Assembly: GCF_019468465.1 (NCBI RefSeq)
Contig: NZ_CP080519.1
Span: forward strand, 7,805,001 to 7,869,000
Reading direction: 5' to 3'
DNA: 64,000 nucleotides
Origin: Amycolatopsis sp. DSM 110486
Lineage (GTDB): Bacteria; Actinomycetota; Actinomycetes; Mycobacteriales; Pseudonocardiaceae
Under the pieces are notes generated by a model, which saw nothing but the letters and a program-made list of their open reading frames with translations, made no database searches and was not told where the DNA came from. The position numbers were made by a program, and so were the translations under genes. Positions 8,110-16,651 of this stretch are shown piece by piece (within the stretch, counting starts at the first letter, position 1; each line of letters begins with the position of its first letter).

Positions 8110-8224
8110 GACGGCGCGCTCGCGGGTAACGGAACTTGACGAGGTCCCGCACGTCCGGTCCCCGTACGCTCGTCCACTTCGACGAGACCGCCGAGTGCCG
8201 GACCAGCCGCGGGAGGAAGCCGTG

Positions 8225-9727
8225 ATGAACGCCCCCGAGATCCGCACGGAGGCCGGATCGGTGCGGGGCCGCGTCGAGGACGGGCCGGCCGTCTTCCGCG
8301 GCATCCCGTTCGCGCAGCCGCCGGTGGGGGAGCTGCGGTTCGCCGCGCCGCGGCCGGTGCGGGCGTGGGACGGCGTGCGCGAGGCACTCGCGTTCGGACC
8401 GCCGCCACCGCAGTCGCTGCTGCTCGGCCCGCCGTCGAACGCGGTGCCCGGCGAGGACTGGCTGACGCTCAACGTGTGGTCGCCGCGCCCCGAGGCGGGC
8501 GCTGCGTTGCCGGTGCTGGTCTGGATCCACGGCGGTGCGTTCCAGTTCGGGCACGCGGCCGATCCGGCGTACGACGGCGCGAACCTGGCTCGCGAAGCGG
8601 GCGTTGTCCTGGTGACGTTCAACTACCGCGTCGGCGTCGAAGGGTTCGGGCACCTGCGGGGCGCGCCGGACAACCGCGGCCTGCTCGATCAGATCGCCGC
8701 GCTGGAGTGGGTGCGGGCGAACATAGCCGCGTTCGGGGGTGATCCGGCGCGGCTCACGGTGTCCGGCCAGTCGGCGGGCGGTGGCTCGGTCGCGGCGTTG
8801 CTCGCGATGCCCGGCGCGGCCGGGTTGTTCCGGCGGGCCATCGTCCAAAGTGGATCCGGGACGTTCTTCACCCCGCCGCTGGCCGCCGACGTCATGACCG
8901 AGATCGCCGCCCGCACGGGGCGCGAGCCGACGGTCGATGATCTGCGCGGTGTGTCGCCGGCCGGGCTCGTCGCCGCTGCCGACTCGGTGAGCGGCGAGCT
9001 ACGGACCTACGCCGGACGCTGGGGCGCCGCCGCGCACGCCGCGGTCCCGTTCTCGCCGGTCGTCGACGGCGAGGTGCTGCCCCGCACCCCATTCGAGGCG
9101 CTGGCCGCCGGCGCGGGGCGCGGGATCGAGCTGATCGCCGGCCACACCCGGGACGAGACCCGCCTGTCCCTCGTGCTCGAAGGCCGCCTCGGCACCGTCA
9201 CCGACGAGGAGGCCGAGGCCGCGCTGCGGGCCCTCGCGCCGGACCCGGACCGCTACCGCCGGACCTACCCGGACGCGAGCGCCGAGCGCCTGTACGAGCT
9301 CGTCACCTCCGACTGGTTGTTCCGCATGCCGAGCCACCGCCTGGCCGAGGCGCAGGTGGCCGGCGGCGGCCGAGCCCACGCGTACGAGCTGGTCTGGCCG
9401 GCCCCCGGCCTGGACGGCGTGCTCGGCGCCTGCCACAGCCTCGACGTGCCGCTGGTGCTCGGAAACCGCCACGGGAGCCTGTCCGCCCTGCTCCTCGGTG
9501 CCGAACCGCCCGCCGAAACCGAAGTGGTCGCCCGGCACTTAGTCACTGCGTGGGCCGCCTTCGCCCACACCGGTGACCCGGGCTGGCCGGCCTACGACAC
9601 CCGGCGCCGCGCGGTCGCGGTCTTCGACACCGACCTCACGACCACGTCGTACCCGGAGGAAGCGTCCCGCGCGCTGTGGGCCGGGCACGCCTTCGCGCCG
9701 CTGCCGCTGCCGGGACTTGACCGGTGA
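8225..9727 (+). CDS. Type B carboxylesterase
   Basis: The 500-residue enzyme has the carboxylesterase/lipase B fold. Visible are the N-terminal VFRGIPFAQPPVGELRF motif, the oxyanion-hole segment HGGAFQFG (about 102-109), the nucleophile elbow GQSAGGGS (Ser183), the acid in the segment AGHTRDETRLSL and the catalytic His in GACHSLDVPLV. The ATG at 8225 is chosen because a GGGAGGAAG ribosome site lies 6-14 nt upstream; a GTG two codons before it is less likely. No signal peptide is visible, so it is probably cytoplasmic. Substrate is unknown. It may be co-transcribed with the MFS transporter that follows after 51 nt. Confidence 0.88.
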   Translation: MNAPEIRTEAGSVRGRVEDGPAVFRGIPFAQPPVGELRFAAPRPVRAWDGVREALAFGPPPPQSLLLGPPSNAVPGEDWLTLNVWSPRPEAGAALPVLVWIHGGAFQFGHAADPAYDGANLAREAGVVLVTFNYRVGVEGFGHLRGAPDNRGLLDQIAALEWVRANIAAFGGDPARLTVSGQSAGGGSVAALLAMPGAAGLFRRAIVQSGSGTFFTPPLAADVMTEIAARTGREPTVDDLRGVSPAGLVAAADSVSGELRTYAGRWGAAAHAAVPFSPVVDGEVLPRTPFEALAAGAGRGIELIAGHTRDETRLSLVLEGRLGTVTDEEAEAALRALAPDPDRYRRTYPDASAERLYELVTSDWLFRMPSHRLAEAQVAGGGRAHAYELVWPAPGLDGVLGACHSLDVPLVLGNRHGSLSALLLGAEPPAETEVVARHLVTAWAAFAHTGDPGWPAYDTRRRAVAVFDTDLTTTSYPEEASRALWAGHAFAPLPLPGLDR

Positions 9728-9778
9728 TCCACTCGCCTGCGACTCTCGCGCTCTCGGGGGAGACACGGGAACGGTGGC

Positions 9779-11140
9779 ATGACCGGCAGATGGGGCGGCC
9801 TCACGGCTCTGCTCGCGGGGTTCTTCGTGATCCTGCTCGACACGACCATCGTCGCGGTGGCGAGCCCGGCGATCCAGGCCGAGTTGAAGCCCGGCGTGGC
9901 CGGGTTGTTCTGGGTGACGGCCGGCTACTTGCTCGCGTTTTCGGTGCCGCTGCTGGTGTTCGGGCGGCTCGGTGACCGCTTCGACCCCAAGCGCGTGTAC
10001 CTCTTCGGGATGGCGGGCTTCGGGGTCGCGTCGGCCTGGTGCTCACTGTCGCCTTCGGTCGGCTGGCTGATCGCGTTCCGGATCCTGCAAGGACTGGCCG
10101 CGGCGGCGATGGCGCCCCAGCCGCTCACGTTGATCCGGCGGCTCTTCGCCGAGGACGAACGCGGGCGCGCCCTCGGCGTGTGGGGTTCGGTCGCGGCGGC
10201 GGGTACGTTGCTCGGGCCCGGCGCGGGCGGGCTGCTGACCGCGACGCTCGACTGGCGCTGGATCTTCTGGGTCAACGTGCCGCTCTGCGGTGTCGCGCTG
10301 CTGCTCGGCCTGCGCCTGATCCCCGGCAGCCCGGGGCGCGCCACGCGGTTGGACGCCCTGGGCGCGGTGGCGAGCACGGCGGGGCTGAGCCTGCTCGTGT
10401 GGGCGCTGCTGTCGTGGACTTCGCTTTCCCTGCTCGCGCTGGCCTTGTCCGCCGTGCTGCTGGTCTTCTTCTCCCGCCGCGAACGTGGCCAAGGCGAGGA
10501 AGCCCTTGCGCCGCTGGAGCTTTACCGCTCGCCCGGGTATTCCGCAGCCAGCCTGGCGATGGCGGCGCTCGGCGCGACGGTGCTCGCGATGGCCCTGCCG
10601 ACCATGCTCTACGTGCAGGACGTGCGCGGGTTCGGCCCCGTCGAGGGCGCCGCGGTCCTCGCGCCGGACGCCGTCGTGGCCATGGTCCTGTCTCCGTGGA
10701 CGGGCCGCTGGGTCGATCGCATCGGTCCGCGCCGGCCGGCGGTGGCCGGGATGGTGCTGCTGACAGCGAGCCTGCTCATCGTGGGCCTGGTGGTCGCGCT
10801 GCACCTGAACCCGTGGTGGGTCGCGGCCGGAGCCGCGGTGCTGGGCGCCGCCAACGCCCTGGCCTGGGCGCCGCTGTCGGTCACCGCGATGGCGTCGGTC
10901 GCCCCGTCTGCGGCGGGCGCGGCTTCGGGGCTGTTCAACACGGTGCGGCAGGTGGGCGCGGTCGCGGGCGTCGCGGCGACGGGTGCGATCCTCGCCGGGC
11001 TGGCCGCCCGGCCCACGCTGGCGTTCGGCGTCGTGTTCGGCTTGATCACGCTCACCGCCGCCGCGGGCACCGTCGCGGCCCTGCGGCTGCCGAAGACCCT
11101 GTCCGTGGCCGAGGTGGCTACCGGAGAGCGGCTTTCGTGA
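9779..11140 (+). CDS. MFS transporter, DHA2 (EmrB/QacA) type
   Basis: The 453-residue protein shows 12-14 hydrophobic segments, the motif LLDTTIVAVASPAIQ in the first helix typical of drug:proton antiporter family 2, the loop motif GRLGDRFDPKR between helices 2 and 3, and a GAGGLLTATLDWRWIFWVNVPLC segment between helices 5 and 6. Members export drugs or antibiotics. A GGAACGG site lies just before the ATG. It follows the esterase gene in the same direction. The fragment of a TetR-type regulator overlaps its 3' end on the other strand, so a local repressor may once have controlled it. Confidence 0.88.
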   Translation: MTGRWGGLTALLAGFFVILLDTTIVAVASPAIQAELKPGVAGLFWVTAGYLLAFSVPLLVFGRLGDRFDPKRVYLFGMAGFGVASAWCSLSPSVGWLIAFRILQGLAAAAMAPQPLTLIRRLFAEDERGRALGVWGSVAAAGTLLGPGAGGLLTATLDWRWIFWVNVPLCGVALLLGLRLIPGSPGRATRLDALGAVASTAGLSLLVWALLSWTSLSLLALALSAVLLVFFSRRERGQGEEALAPLELYRSPGYSAASLAMAALGATVLAMALPTMLYVQDVRGFGPVEGAAVLAPDAVVAMVLSPWTGRWVDRIGPRRPAVAGMVLLTASLLIVGLVVALHLNPWWVAAGAAVLGAANALAWAPLSVTAMASVAPSAAGAASGLFNTVRQVGAVAGVAATGAILAGLAARPTLAFGVVFGLITLTAAAGTVAALRLPKTLSVAEVATGERLS

Positions 11141-11490
11141 GCGTGGTCGCGGTGTGGACGACGCTGCGCACGGCGTCGTCCGCGGCGAGGCCGTGGAGGT
11201 CGGTCAGGCCGGACAGCGCCTCGGCGCTGATCACGACGGCGAGGTCGCGTTTGAGCTGGGCCAGGGCCGCGGGGGAGAGGTCCTTCAGCTCTGCCGGCGG
11301 GGCGAGCGCGTGGTCGATGAGGCCGAAGCGCAGACCCGGGCGGGCGGTGGCGTCGGCCGGCGCGTGACGGTCGCCGCGATCATGGCGCGCACGGCGCCCT
11401 CGTGGGTCAGGACGTGGCGCAGGAGGTGCTCGGTCGCGGTGGCGATCCGGACGACGGGGTCGCCGGTGTCCGGGTTCAGCGTCCGCCTGC
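11118..11490 (-). pseudogene. TetR-family regulator remnant (ligand-binding domain only, frameshifted)
   Basis: Two reverse-strand frames together read like the C-terminal ligand domain of a TetR regulator. The first (about 11490-11370) gives DPVVRIATATEHLLRHVL and EGAVRAMIAAT; the second (to the stop at 11118) gives ARPGLRFGLIDHALAPP and then LAQLKRDLAVVISAEAL. A frameshift around 11355-11375 breaks the reading, and the DNA-binding N-terminal 60 or so residues are absent: the sequence instead runs into the SDR gene's terminator. The 3' end overlaps the MFS gene by 23 nt. I read it as a dead regulator of the neighbouring transporter or SDR gene. Confidence 0.6.
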
Positions 11491-11494
11491 GGTA

Positions 11495-11527
11495 GCAAGT
11501 CCGCTCTCATGATGAGAGCGGACTTGC
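11495..11527 (-). terminator. Terminator of the SDR gene
   Basis: A 33-nt perfect palindrome with a single central base; as RNA it would form a 14-bp stem (11495-11508 with 11514-11527) and a 5-nt loop. It begins 10 nt past the SDR stop on the reverse strand. It abuts the truncated end of the TetR remnant, which may mark the deletion point. Confidence 0.8.
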
Positions 11528-11537
11528 AGGAGCCGGC

Positions 11538-12380
11538 TCAGCGGCGCACGGGCACGGCGTCGGCCGTGGCCGCGTCGGCGCGCTGGGATTCGACGTCGGC
11601 CAGCCGCTGCCGCAGCGCGGTGGTCATGAGCTGCCAGGCGTCCGAACCCAGCACGAGGCGGCGCGGCGGATTCGCCGAAACCGCCGCGCGCACGACGGCG
11701 GCGATCGTGTTCTCCTGGCTGTTCGTCATCTCCGACACGGGGATCGGCTCCTGGTCGGCCGGCCCGCCGCGGTACGGGGCGCTGACCGGCACGCGGTCGG
11801 CGGCGTCGAAGAAGCCCGTGCGGACCATGCCCGGCTCGATCAGCGTGGTGTCGATGCCGAACGGTGCGACCTCCTCGGCCAGCGCCTCGAAGAAGCCTTC
11901 GATACCCCATTTCGTGGTGTGGTAGAGCGAAAACGCGGGGAACGCGAGGTGCCCGCCCATGCTCGACAGCTGCAGCAGCCGGCCGCCGCCCTGGGCGCGC
12001 AGGTGCGGCACGACCGCGCGGGCGAGCTGGATCGAGCCGGTGAGGTTGGTGGCGATCATGCGGTCGATCTGCGCGTCGGTGAGGTCCTCGGCGGCGGCGA
12101 ACACGCCGTAGCCCGCGTTGGACACGACTACGTCGATGCGCCCGAGCGCGGCGAACGCTTCGTCGACGACGGCGCGCAGTCGCGCAGTGTCCGTGACGTC
12201 CAGCGCGCGTACCCACAGGCGTTCGCCGTGGCGGGCGGCGAGGTCGTCAAGCTGCTCCGGGCGGCGCAGGGTGGCCGCGACGCGGTCGCCGCGCGCCAGC
12301 ACCTGCTCCACGAGCTCGCGGCCCATCCCGCGCGACGCTCCGGTCACGAACCAGGTCTTGCTGTTCGGTGTGGTGTCCAT
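11538..12380 (-). CDS. Short-chain dehydrogenase/reductase
   Basis: The 280-residue protein begins MDTTPNSKTWFVTGASRGMGR. It contains the nucleotide-binding TGASRGMG (about 13-20), an ALDVTD acidic patch, NAG in VVVSNAGYGV, the catalytic Ser in LSSMGGHLAFP and the YHTTK Tyr-Lys pair (the usual YxxxK). The C-terminal extension of about 60 residues is typical of the oxidoreductase group next to LysR or AraC regulators in actinomycetes. Arg at the end of the glycine motif and RRPEQL after the second strand suggest NADPH preference. It is divergent from the LysR regulator at 12460, which probably controls it. Confidence 0.88.
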   Translation of the reverse strand: MDTTPNSKTWFVTGASRGMGRELVEQVLARGDRVAATLRRPEQLDDLAARHGERLWVRALDVTDTARLRAVVDEAFAALGRIDVVVSNAGYGVFAAAEDLTDAQIDRMIATNLTGSIQLARAVVPHLRAQGGGRLLQLSSMGGHLAFPAFSLYHTTKWGIEGFFEALAEEVAPFGIDTTLIEPGMVRTGFFDAADRVPVSAPYRGGPADQEPIPVSEMTNSQENTIAAVVRAAVSANPPRRLVLGSDAWQLMTTALRQRLADVESQRADAATADAVPVRR

Positions 12381-12459
12381 ACTGGAGAGAACCCGTTGTG
12401 CGGAGCGAAAAATCCATACGGCAGATGAGAGTTCCGGATCGCCGCGATACGGTTCGTGC

Positions 12460-13377
12460 ATGAGTGAGCTGACCGTGGCGGGATTGCGGGTCGTCCGGGA
12501 GATCGCGTTGAGCGGATCGTTCACCGCGGCCGCGCGGCTGTTGGGGTACTCGCAGCCGGCGATCTCGCGCCAGGTGGCCGCGATGGAGGCGGCGGCCGGG
12601 CAGGCGCTGTTCGTCCGCGAAGGGCGCGGCGTGCGGGTCAGCGCGGCCGGCGCCGTCGTGGTCGAGCACGCGGGGCGGATCCTGGCCGGGATGCGGGCGC
12701 TGGAACAGGACCTCGCGGGGCTGGACGACCGGCTCGCCGGCCGCGTCCGGCTGGGCGCGTACCCGTCGGCGACGGCCGTGCTCGTGCCCCGCGCCGTCGC
12801 GCGGCTGCGCACCGAGCACCCGGGCCTGGAGGTTGCGCTGACCGAAGCGGCGACGCCCACGCTGCTGCGACACCTGCGCGCCCGGCGGCTGGACGTGGCC
12901 GTGCTCGGCGTCGGCGCCGGGCTGCCGGACTACGATCTGGCCGGGCTCGACCAGGAGGTCGTGTCGGCCGGCGGCCTGTGTGTCGCGGTCCCTTCTGGCC
13001 ATCGGCTGGCCGGCGTCGACGTGGTCCCCGTGGCCGAGCTCGCGGGCGAGGCCTGGATCGCCGGCCCGGGCAGCGGCGACGACCCGCAGTTCCGCGCCTG
13101 GCCGACGCTCACCGAGCCCGTGATCGGCCACGCCGTGCGCGGCTGGCCGGCGCGGCTCGGCCTGGTCGCCGCCGGGCTGGGCGTGTGCCTGATGCCCGAG
13201 GTTGCCGCTCTGTCCATCCCGGCCGGTGTGGTCACCGTCGGCGTCGACGACCCGAACTGGCCGGGCCGCCGGACGATCGCCGTGTTCCCGCCGACGCGCA
13301 GCGCGGAAGCCGGGGCCGTCGTCGCCGCCTTACGTCAGGTAGGCGACAACCTTGGCGCCGCCGGTGCGGATTCGTGA
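12460..13377 (+). CDS. LysR-family transcriptional regulator
   Basis: The 305-residue protein starts MSELTVAGLRVVREIA. An N-terminal winged HTH (GSFTAAARLLGYSQPAISRQVAAMEAA, about 20-44) is followed by the periplasmic-binding-like effector domain (about 90-290), including GRVRLGAYPSATAVLVPR. It is divergent from the SDR gene with 79 nt between the starts, the usual set-up for LysR control of a target gene. Its 3' end overlaps the start of a degraded gene by 4 nt. Effector is unknown. Confidence 0.9.
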   Translation: MSELTVAGLRVVREIALSGSFTAAARLLGYSQPAISRQVAAMEAAAGQALFVREGRGVRVSAAGAVVVEHAGRILAGMRALEQDLAGLDDRLAGRVRLGAYPSATAVLVPRAVARLRTEHPGLEVALTEAATPTLLRHLRARRLDVAVLGVGAGLPDYDLAGLDQEVVSAGGLCVAVPSGHRLAGVDVVPVAELAGEAWIAGPGSGDDPQFRAWPTLTEPVIGHAVRGWPARLGLVAAGLGVCLMPEVAALSIPAGVVTVGVDDPNWPGRRTIAVFPPTRSAEAGAVVAALRQVGDNLGAAGADS

Positions 13378-13771
13378 GAGAGGAGACGTTCACCCCGGAC
13401 CTGTACGTCCGGTACTTCCGCGACCTGCGCGAGTTCGCCCCGCGGGCGGGACGGCCGGTGCCCGCCGACGAGACCGTCGAGATCATGGCGCGGTACCACA
13501 CGGAACCCGCGACCACCCGCACCTCGCCACCGCGCTCGCCGGGCGGGGCGCGCGGGTTCTCGCCCCGGTCCTGCCCGGGTTCGACGGGACACCGCCGGCC
13601 GCAGCGCCCGATCAGTACGCCGGCGACCCGGCCATGCACGACCCCGAACTGCGCGCCCGGCTCGAATCCGTGCGCCTGCCGGTGGCCGCAGCTGGAGCAA
13701 CCGGACCGCGTCGCCGACCTGGCGCTGGGCGACTCGGCCTGAGGAACGGTGAAATTCGGTTACGGGCTTGA
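13374..13771 (+). pseudogene. Degraded gene with alpha/beta-hydrolase fragments
   Basis: A GTG overlapping the LysR stop opens a plausible frame (VREETFTPDLYVRYFRDLRE, to about MARYHTEPA at 13505), after which that frame loses protein character. From about 13500 the +2 frame carries hydrolase-like text: LATALAGRGARVLAPVLPGF, then AMHDPELRARLESVRLPV, which in intact alpha/beta hydrolases lie more than 100 residues apart; the end returns to the first frame (EQPDRVAD). This suggests at least two frameshifts and an internal deletion. The origin of the first fragment is unclear. No intact product is expected. Confidence 0.5.
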
Positions 13772-13796
13772 TACACCGGTCCTATGGGCTCATAGG
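13768..13796 (+). promoter_or_regulatory. Putative cynS promoter with palindrome
   Basis: TTGATA at 13768-13773 resembles a -35 box; 17 nt further the inverted repeat CCTATG-GGCT-CATAGG (13781-13796) covers the expected -10 region. A factor bound to the palindrome would block the promoter of the cyanase gene 67 nt downstream. Inference from sequence only. Confidence 0.4.
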
Positions 13797-13862
13797 AAAA
13801 GACAGTGAACACGAAACAAGAACTGATGGCTCCTGCGCGATCGGGCCCTTACGCTCGATCGC

Positions 13863-14309
13863 ATGACCACCAAGAAGCAGGCCGCTGACACGGTGCTCGA
13901 GGCCAAGGTCCGGCTGGGGCTCACCTGGGCCGAAATCGCCGATACCCTCGACGCCCCCTTGGCGTGGACGACGTCGGCGCTGCTCGGGCAGCACCCGGTT
14001 CCCGCGGACAAAGCCGCGAAGGCCGTCGCGATCCTGGAGCTGGGCGACGACGTCGCGCAGGCGCTGCAGCTCCAGCCCACGCGCGGCGCGCTCGAGGAGG
14101 CCGTGCCGACCGACCCGACCATCTACCGCTTCTACGAGGTCCTGCAGGTGTACGGCCCCACCATCAAGGAACTGATCCACGAGCAGTTCGGCGACGGCAT
14201 CATGAGCGCCATCAACTTCAAGATCGACGTCGGCCGCCGCGAGGACCCGGGTGGCGAGCGCGTGGTCGTGACGCTCGACGGGAAGTTCCTCAAGTACCAG
14301 TGGGGCTGA
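13863..14309 (+). CDS. cynS: Cyanate hydratase (cyanase)
   Basis: The 148-residue protein fits cyanase in length and sequence: an N-terminal helical, HTH-like domain (to about residue 75) and the C-terminal catalytic domain with the family signature around YRFYEVLQVYGPTIKELIHE. Arg89, Glu92 and Ser115 match the catalytic Arg96, Glu99 and Ser122 of the E. coli enzyme by a constant offset of 7. The enzyme converts cyanate and bicarbonate to ammonia and CO2 as a homodecamer in the cytoplasm. No carbonic anhydrase (cynT) or cyanate transporter is adjacent, so it is a lone gene. A promoter-like palindrome lies upstream and a bidirectional terminator downstream. Confidence 0.95.
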   Translation: MTTKKQAADTVLEAKVRLGLTWAEIADTLDAPLAWTTSALLGQHPVPADKAAKAVAILELGDDVAQALQLQPTRGALEEAVPTDPTIYRFYEVLQVYGPTIKELIHEQFGDGIMSAINFKIDVGRREDPGGERVVVTLDGKFLKYQWG

Positions 14310-14326
14310 GCGTCGCGCGGGCATGA

Positions 14327-14364
14327 CCGGACCGCCTTGCCCCGGCGAGGGCAAGGCGATCCGG
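14327..14364. terminator. Bidirectional terminator between cynS and VOC gene
   Basis: Arms 14327-14342 and 14349-14364 pair at 15 of 16 positions around a 6-nt loop. It lies between two convergent genes, 17 nt after the cynS stop and 10 nt after the VOC stop, so it can serve both. Confidence 0.8.
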
Positions 14365-14374
14365 CGCCGTGAAG

Positions 14375-14737
14375 CTACGAAGCCGACCACACGGCGAGCA
14401 CGTTGCCTTCCGGGTCCCGGAAGTGGAACCGCCGCCCGCCCGGGAAGTCGTAGGCCGGTTCGACGATCGTGCCGCCCGCGGCGACGACGGATGTTTCGCT
14501 CGCACCGAGGTCGTCCGAGTACAGGATGCAGAGCGGCCCGCCCGGGGCGACCGCGTCGTCGACGCGGAAGCCGCCGACCTCCGGGTACGCCTCGGCCGGA
14601 TCGGCCCGGATGCCGGCGTACCCGGGCCCGTAGGCGTTGAAGCCCCAGCCGAACGCGTCGCGGTAGAACGCCGTCGCGCGGTCGAGGTCGGTCACGGCGA
14701 ATTCCGTGTAGTCCAGGCGGTGGTGCGTCGAAGCCAT
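14375..14737 (-). CDS. VOC-superfamily (glyoxalase/bleomycin resistance-like) protein
   Basis: The 120-residue protein has the paired beta-alpha-beta-beta-beta modules of the VOC fold: YTEFAVTDLDRATAFYRDAFGW at the N-terminus and GGRRFHFRDPEGNVLAVWS at the C-terminus, where a metal-binding Glu is usual (DPEGN). Members include dioxygenases, isomerases and binding proteins, so no reaction is assigned. It is downstream of, and in the same direction as, the RibD-like reductase (64 nt gap), a common pairing of small detoxification-type genes in actinomycetes. Confidence 0.85.
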   Translation of the reverse strand: MASTHHRLDYTEFAVTDLDRATAFYRDAFGWGFNAYGPGYAGIRADPAEAYPEVGGFRVDDAVAPGGPLCILYSDDLGASETSVVAAGGTIVEPAYDFPGGRRFHFRDPEGNVLAVWSAS

Positions 14738-14801
14738 GACGATCCTCCCGGTCGGCTCAAGTGGCTTCGCCCATTCTGTTCGCCGCCGCCGACAAAAAGC
14801 G

Positions 14802-15368
14802 TCAGGCCGGCCGGTAGGTGAGGAGAACGAGGCTTTCGCCGACGGTCCTCGTGGCCACGAGCCGCATCGGTTTCACCCCGCTCGTCTCGCCGAAAAGCCG
14901 TTCGCCCGCGCCGACCACGACCGGGTAGGTCATCAGGCGCAGCTCGTCGACGAGGTCCTGCTCGGCCAGCCTGTGCGCCAGCCGGCCGCTGCCGTAGACG
15001 ACGAGGTCACCGTCCACCTCCTGTTTGAGATTCGGGACTTCCTCGGCCTTCAGGACCGTGGAGTTGGTCCACTCCGGACCGTCGAGCGCGGAGGAGGAGA
15101 CGACGTACTTCGGCAGCTCGCGCAACCGGTCCGCCCAGGCGCCGTCGCGGGACCCCCAGCCCCGCGCGACGAACCACGCGTAGGTGCGCCGCCCCATCAG
15201 CAGGGCCGCGGCGCTCACCGCCTCTTCGAACTCGACTTCCGCCCACGCTGCCCGGTCCGCGTCCCCGATGCACGTGAACCAGCTGCCCCGTCCGAGGCCG
15301 TCCTCGCCGGTCGGATCCTGGATGACTCCGTCGAGCGAGACGTTTTCACTGATGACGATCTTTCCCAT
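14802..15368 (-). CDS. Dihydrofolate reductase-like (RibD C-terminal) family protein
   Basis: The 188-residue protein starts MGKIVISENVSLDGVIQDPTG; the ATG at 15366-15368 has an AAGGGAGA ribosome site. The family hallmarks are the N-terminal SLDGV motif, an LLMGRRTY segment (about 63-70), KYVVSSS, and VYGSGRLAHRL near 130-140. This group shares the DHFR fold with RibD and binds NADPH, but members next to stress genes have unknown substrates. It is divergent from the ECF sigma factor at 15499, so the intervening 130 nt probably hold both promoters. Confidence 0.87.
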   Translation of the reverse strand: MGKIVISENVSLDGVIQDPTGEDGLGRGSWFTCIGDADRAAWAEVEFEEAVSAAALLMGRRTYAWFVARGWGSRDGAWADRLRELPKYVVSSSALDGPEWTNSTVLKAEEVPNLKQEVDGDLVVYGSGRLAHRLAEQDLVDELRLMTYPVVVGAGERLFGETSGVKPMRLVATRTVGESLVLLTYRPA

Positions 15369-15498
15369 GGCCGTTCTCCCTTGTTCTCGGCTGTCGGGGA
15401 TACCGACGCCGCGGGATCCGCAAAAGTGGCGCACCGCCCCCTTCGCGCCCCGGCCGGCGTCGAGACAGGATGAGAACGCAGACCGGAGAGAGGTGGCC

Positions 15499-16509
15499 AT
15501 GGAACGGGCGAGGATCGACCTGATCAGCCGGGCGCGGGGCGGCGACGGCGAGGCTTTCCGGGCGCTGACCGAACCGCACCGCCGCGAGCTGCAGGTGCAC
15601 TGTTACCGGATGCTCGGCTCGTTCCAGGACGCCGAGGACGCACTGCAGGACACGCTTCTGTCCGCCTGGCGGGGCCTGAGCGGGTTCGACGGCCGCGCCT
15701 CGATCCGCACCTGGCTCTACCGGATCGCCACCAACCGGTGCCTCAGCGCCCTGCGCGCGGCCAAGCGCCGCCCGGCCAAGGAATGGGACATCCCCGGCGT
15801 CGAACCGCCGGAACCCACGCGCCTCGGCGAGGTCGTGTGGCTCGAGCCATACCCCGACGCCCTCCTCGAAGGCGCGATCGCCGTGCCGCTCGGCCCGGAA
15901 GCCCGTTACGAACAGACCGAGTCGATCTCCCTGGCCTTCGTGACCGCCCTGCAGGCATTGCCGCCGCGTCAGCTGGCCGTCCTGATCCTGCGCGACGTCC
16001 TCGGGTTCCCCGCCGCCGAGGTGGCGGGCATGCTGGACACGACCGTCGACTCGGTCAAGAGCGCCCTGAAACGAGCGCGCGCCGGCCTGCCGCGCCGGCG
16101 GCCGACCGTCACCGAACCCGCTCCCACCGCCGGCTCGCCCGCCGAGGACACGCTCGTGGCGAGGTTCGTCAGCGCGTACGAGGCCGCCGACATCGACGCG
16201 CTGGTGACACTGCTGACCGACGACGCGTTCATGTCGATGCCGCCGCTGCCTTTCGAGTACGAAGGCCGCGACGTCGTGGCCCACTTCTGCGCGAGCCTGT
16301 TCGGCGCGGGCCGCCGCTTCGACCTCGTGCCGACGCGCGCCAACGGCCAGCCCGCGTTCGGCGCGTACCTGCGCACCCCGGGCGGCGTCCGCCACGGCAC
16401 CGGCCTCTACGTCCTCACCTTGACGGGCGACCGGATCTGTGCGATGAGCCGCTTCGAGAACAGCGTGTTCCCGGCGTTCGGGCTCCCGCGCTCGCTCCCG
16501 GGCCGGTAG
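15499..16509 (+). CDS. ECF sigma factor with C-terminal SnoaL/NTF2-like domain
   Basis: The 336-residue protein has region 2 (LTEPHRRELQVHCYRMLGS, then QDAEDALQDTLLSAWRGL) and region 4 (ALPPRQLAVLILRDVLGF, then AAEVAGMLDTTVDSVKSALKRARA), joined by a long linker. After residue about 215 comes an NTF2/SnoaL-like domain (ARFVSAYEAADIDALVTLLTDDAF and following). This fits the actinobacterial SigJ/SigG-like ECF groups, in which the fused domain replaces a separate anti-sigma factor and tunes activity. Start: ATG with GAGAGGTGG just upstream. No anti-sigma gene is adjacent, as expected. Targets are unknown; the divergent RibD-like gene is a candidate. Confidence 0.9.
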   Translation: MERARIDLISRARGGDGEAFRALTEPHRRELQVHCYRMLGSFQDAEDALQDTLLSAWRGLSGFDGRASIRTWLYRIATNRCLSALRAAKRRPAKEWDIPGVEPPEPTRLGEVVWLEPYPDALLEGAIAVPLGPEARYEQTESISLAFVTALQALPPRQLAVLILRDVLGFPAAEVAGMLDTTVDSVKSALKRARAGLPRRRPTVTEPAPTAGSPAEDTLVARFVSAYEAADIDALVTLLTDDAFMSMPPLPFEYEGRDVVAHFCASLFGAGRRFDLVPTRANGQPAFGAYLRTPGGVRHGTGLYVLTLTGDRICAMSRFENSVFPAFGLPRSLPGR

Positions 16510-16540
16510 GCGGGGCGGCCCTGAGCGGACGGTCACCGTC

Positions 16541-16574
16541 ACCGGCACAGTCATCTGTCTGGCGCTGTGCCGGT
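16541..16574 (+). terminator. Terminator of the ECF sigma gene
   Basis: A 10-bp stem (arms 16541-16550 and 16565-16574) with a 14-nt loop lies 31 nt after the sigma factor stop. No T tract follows. Confidence 0.65.
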
Positions 16575-16651
16575 CCCGGCCCGGCGACGATGGTCCCCGT
16601 CAACCAGGGCGGGCCCGGAAAGCCGGGCCGCCGAACGAACGGAGACCACCC

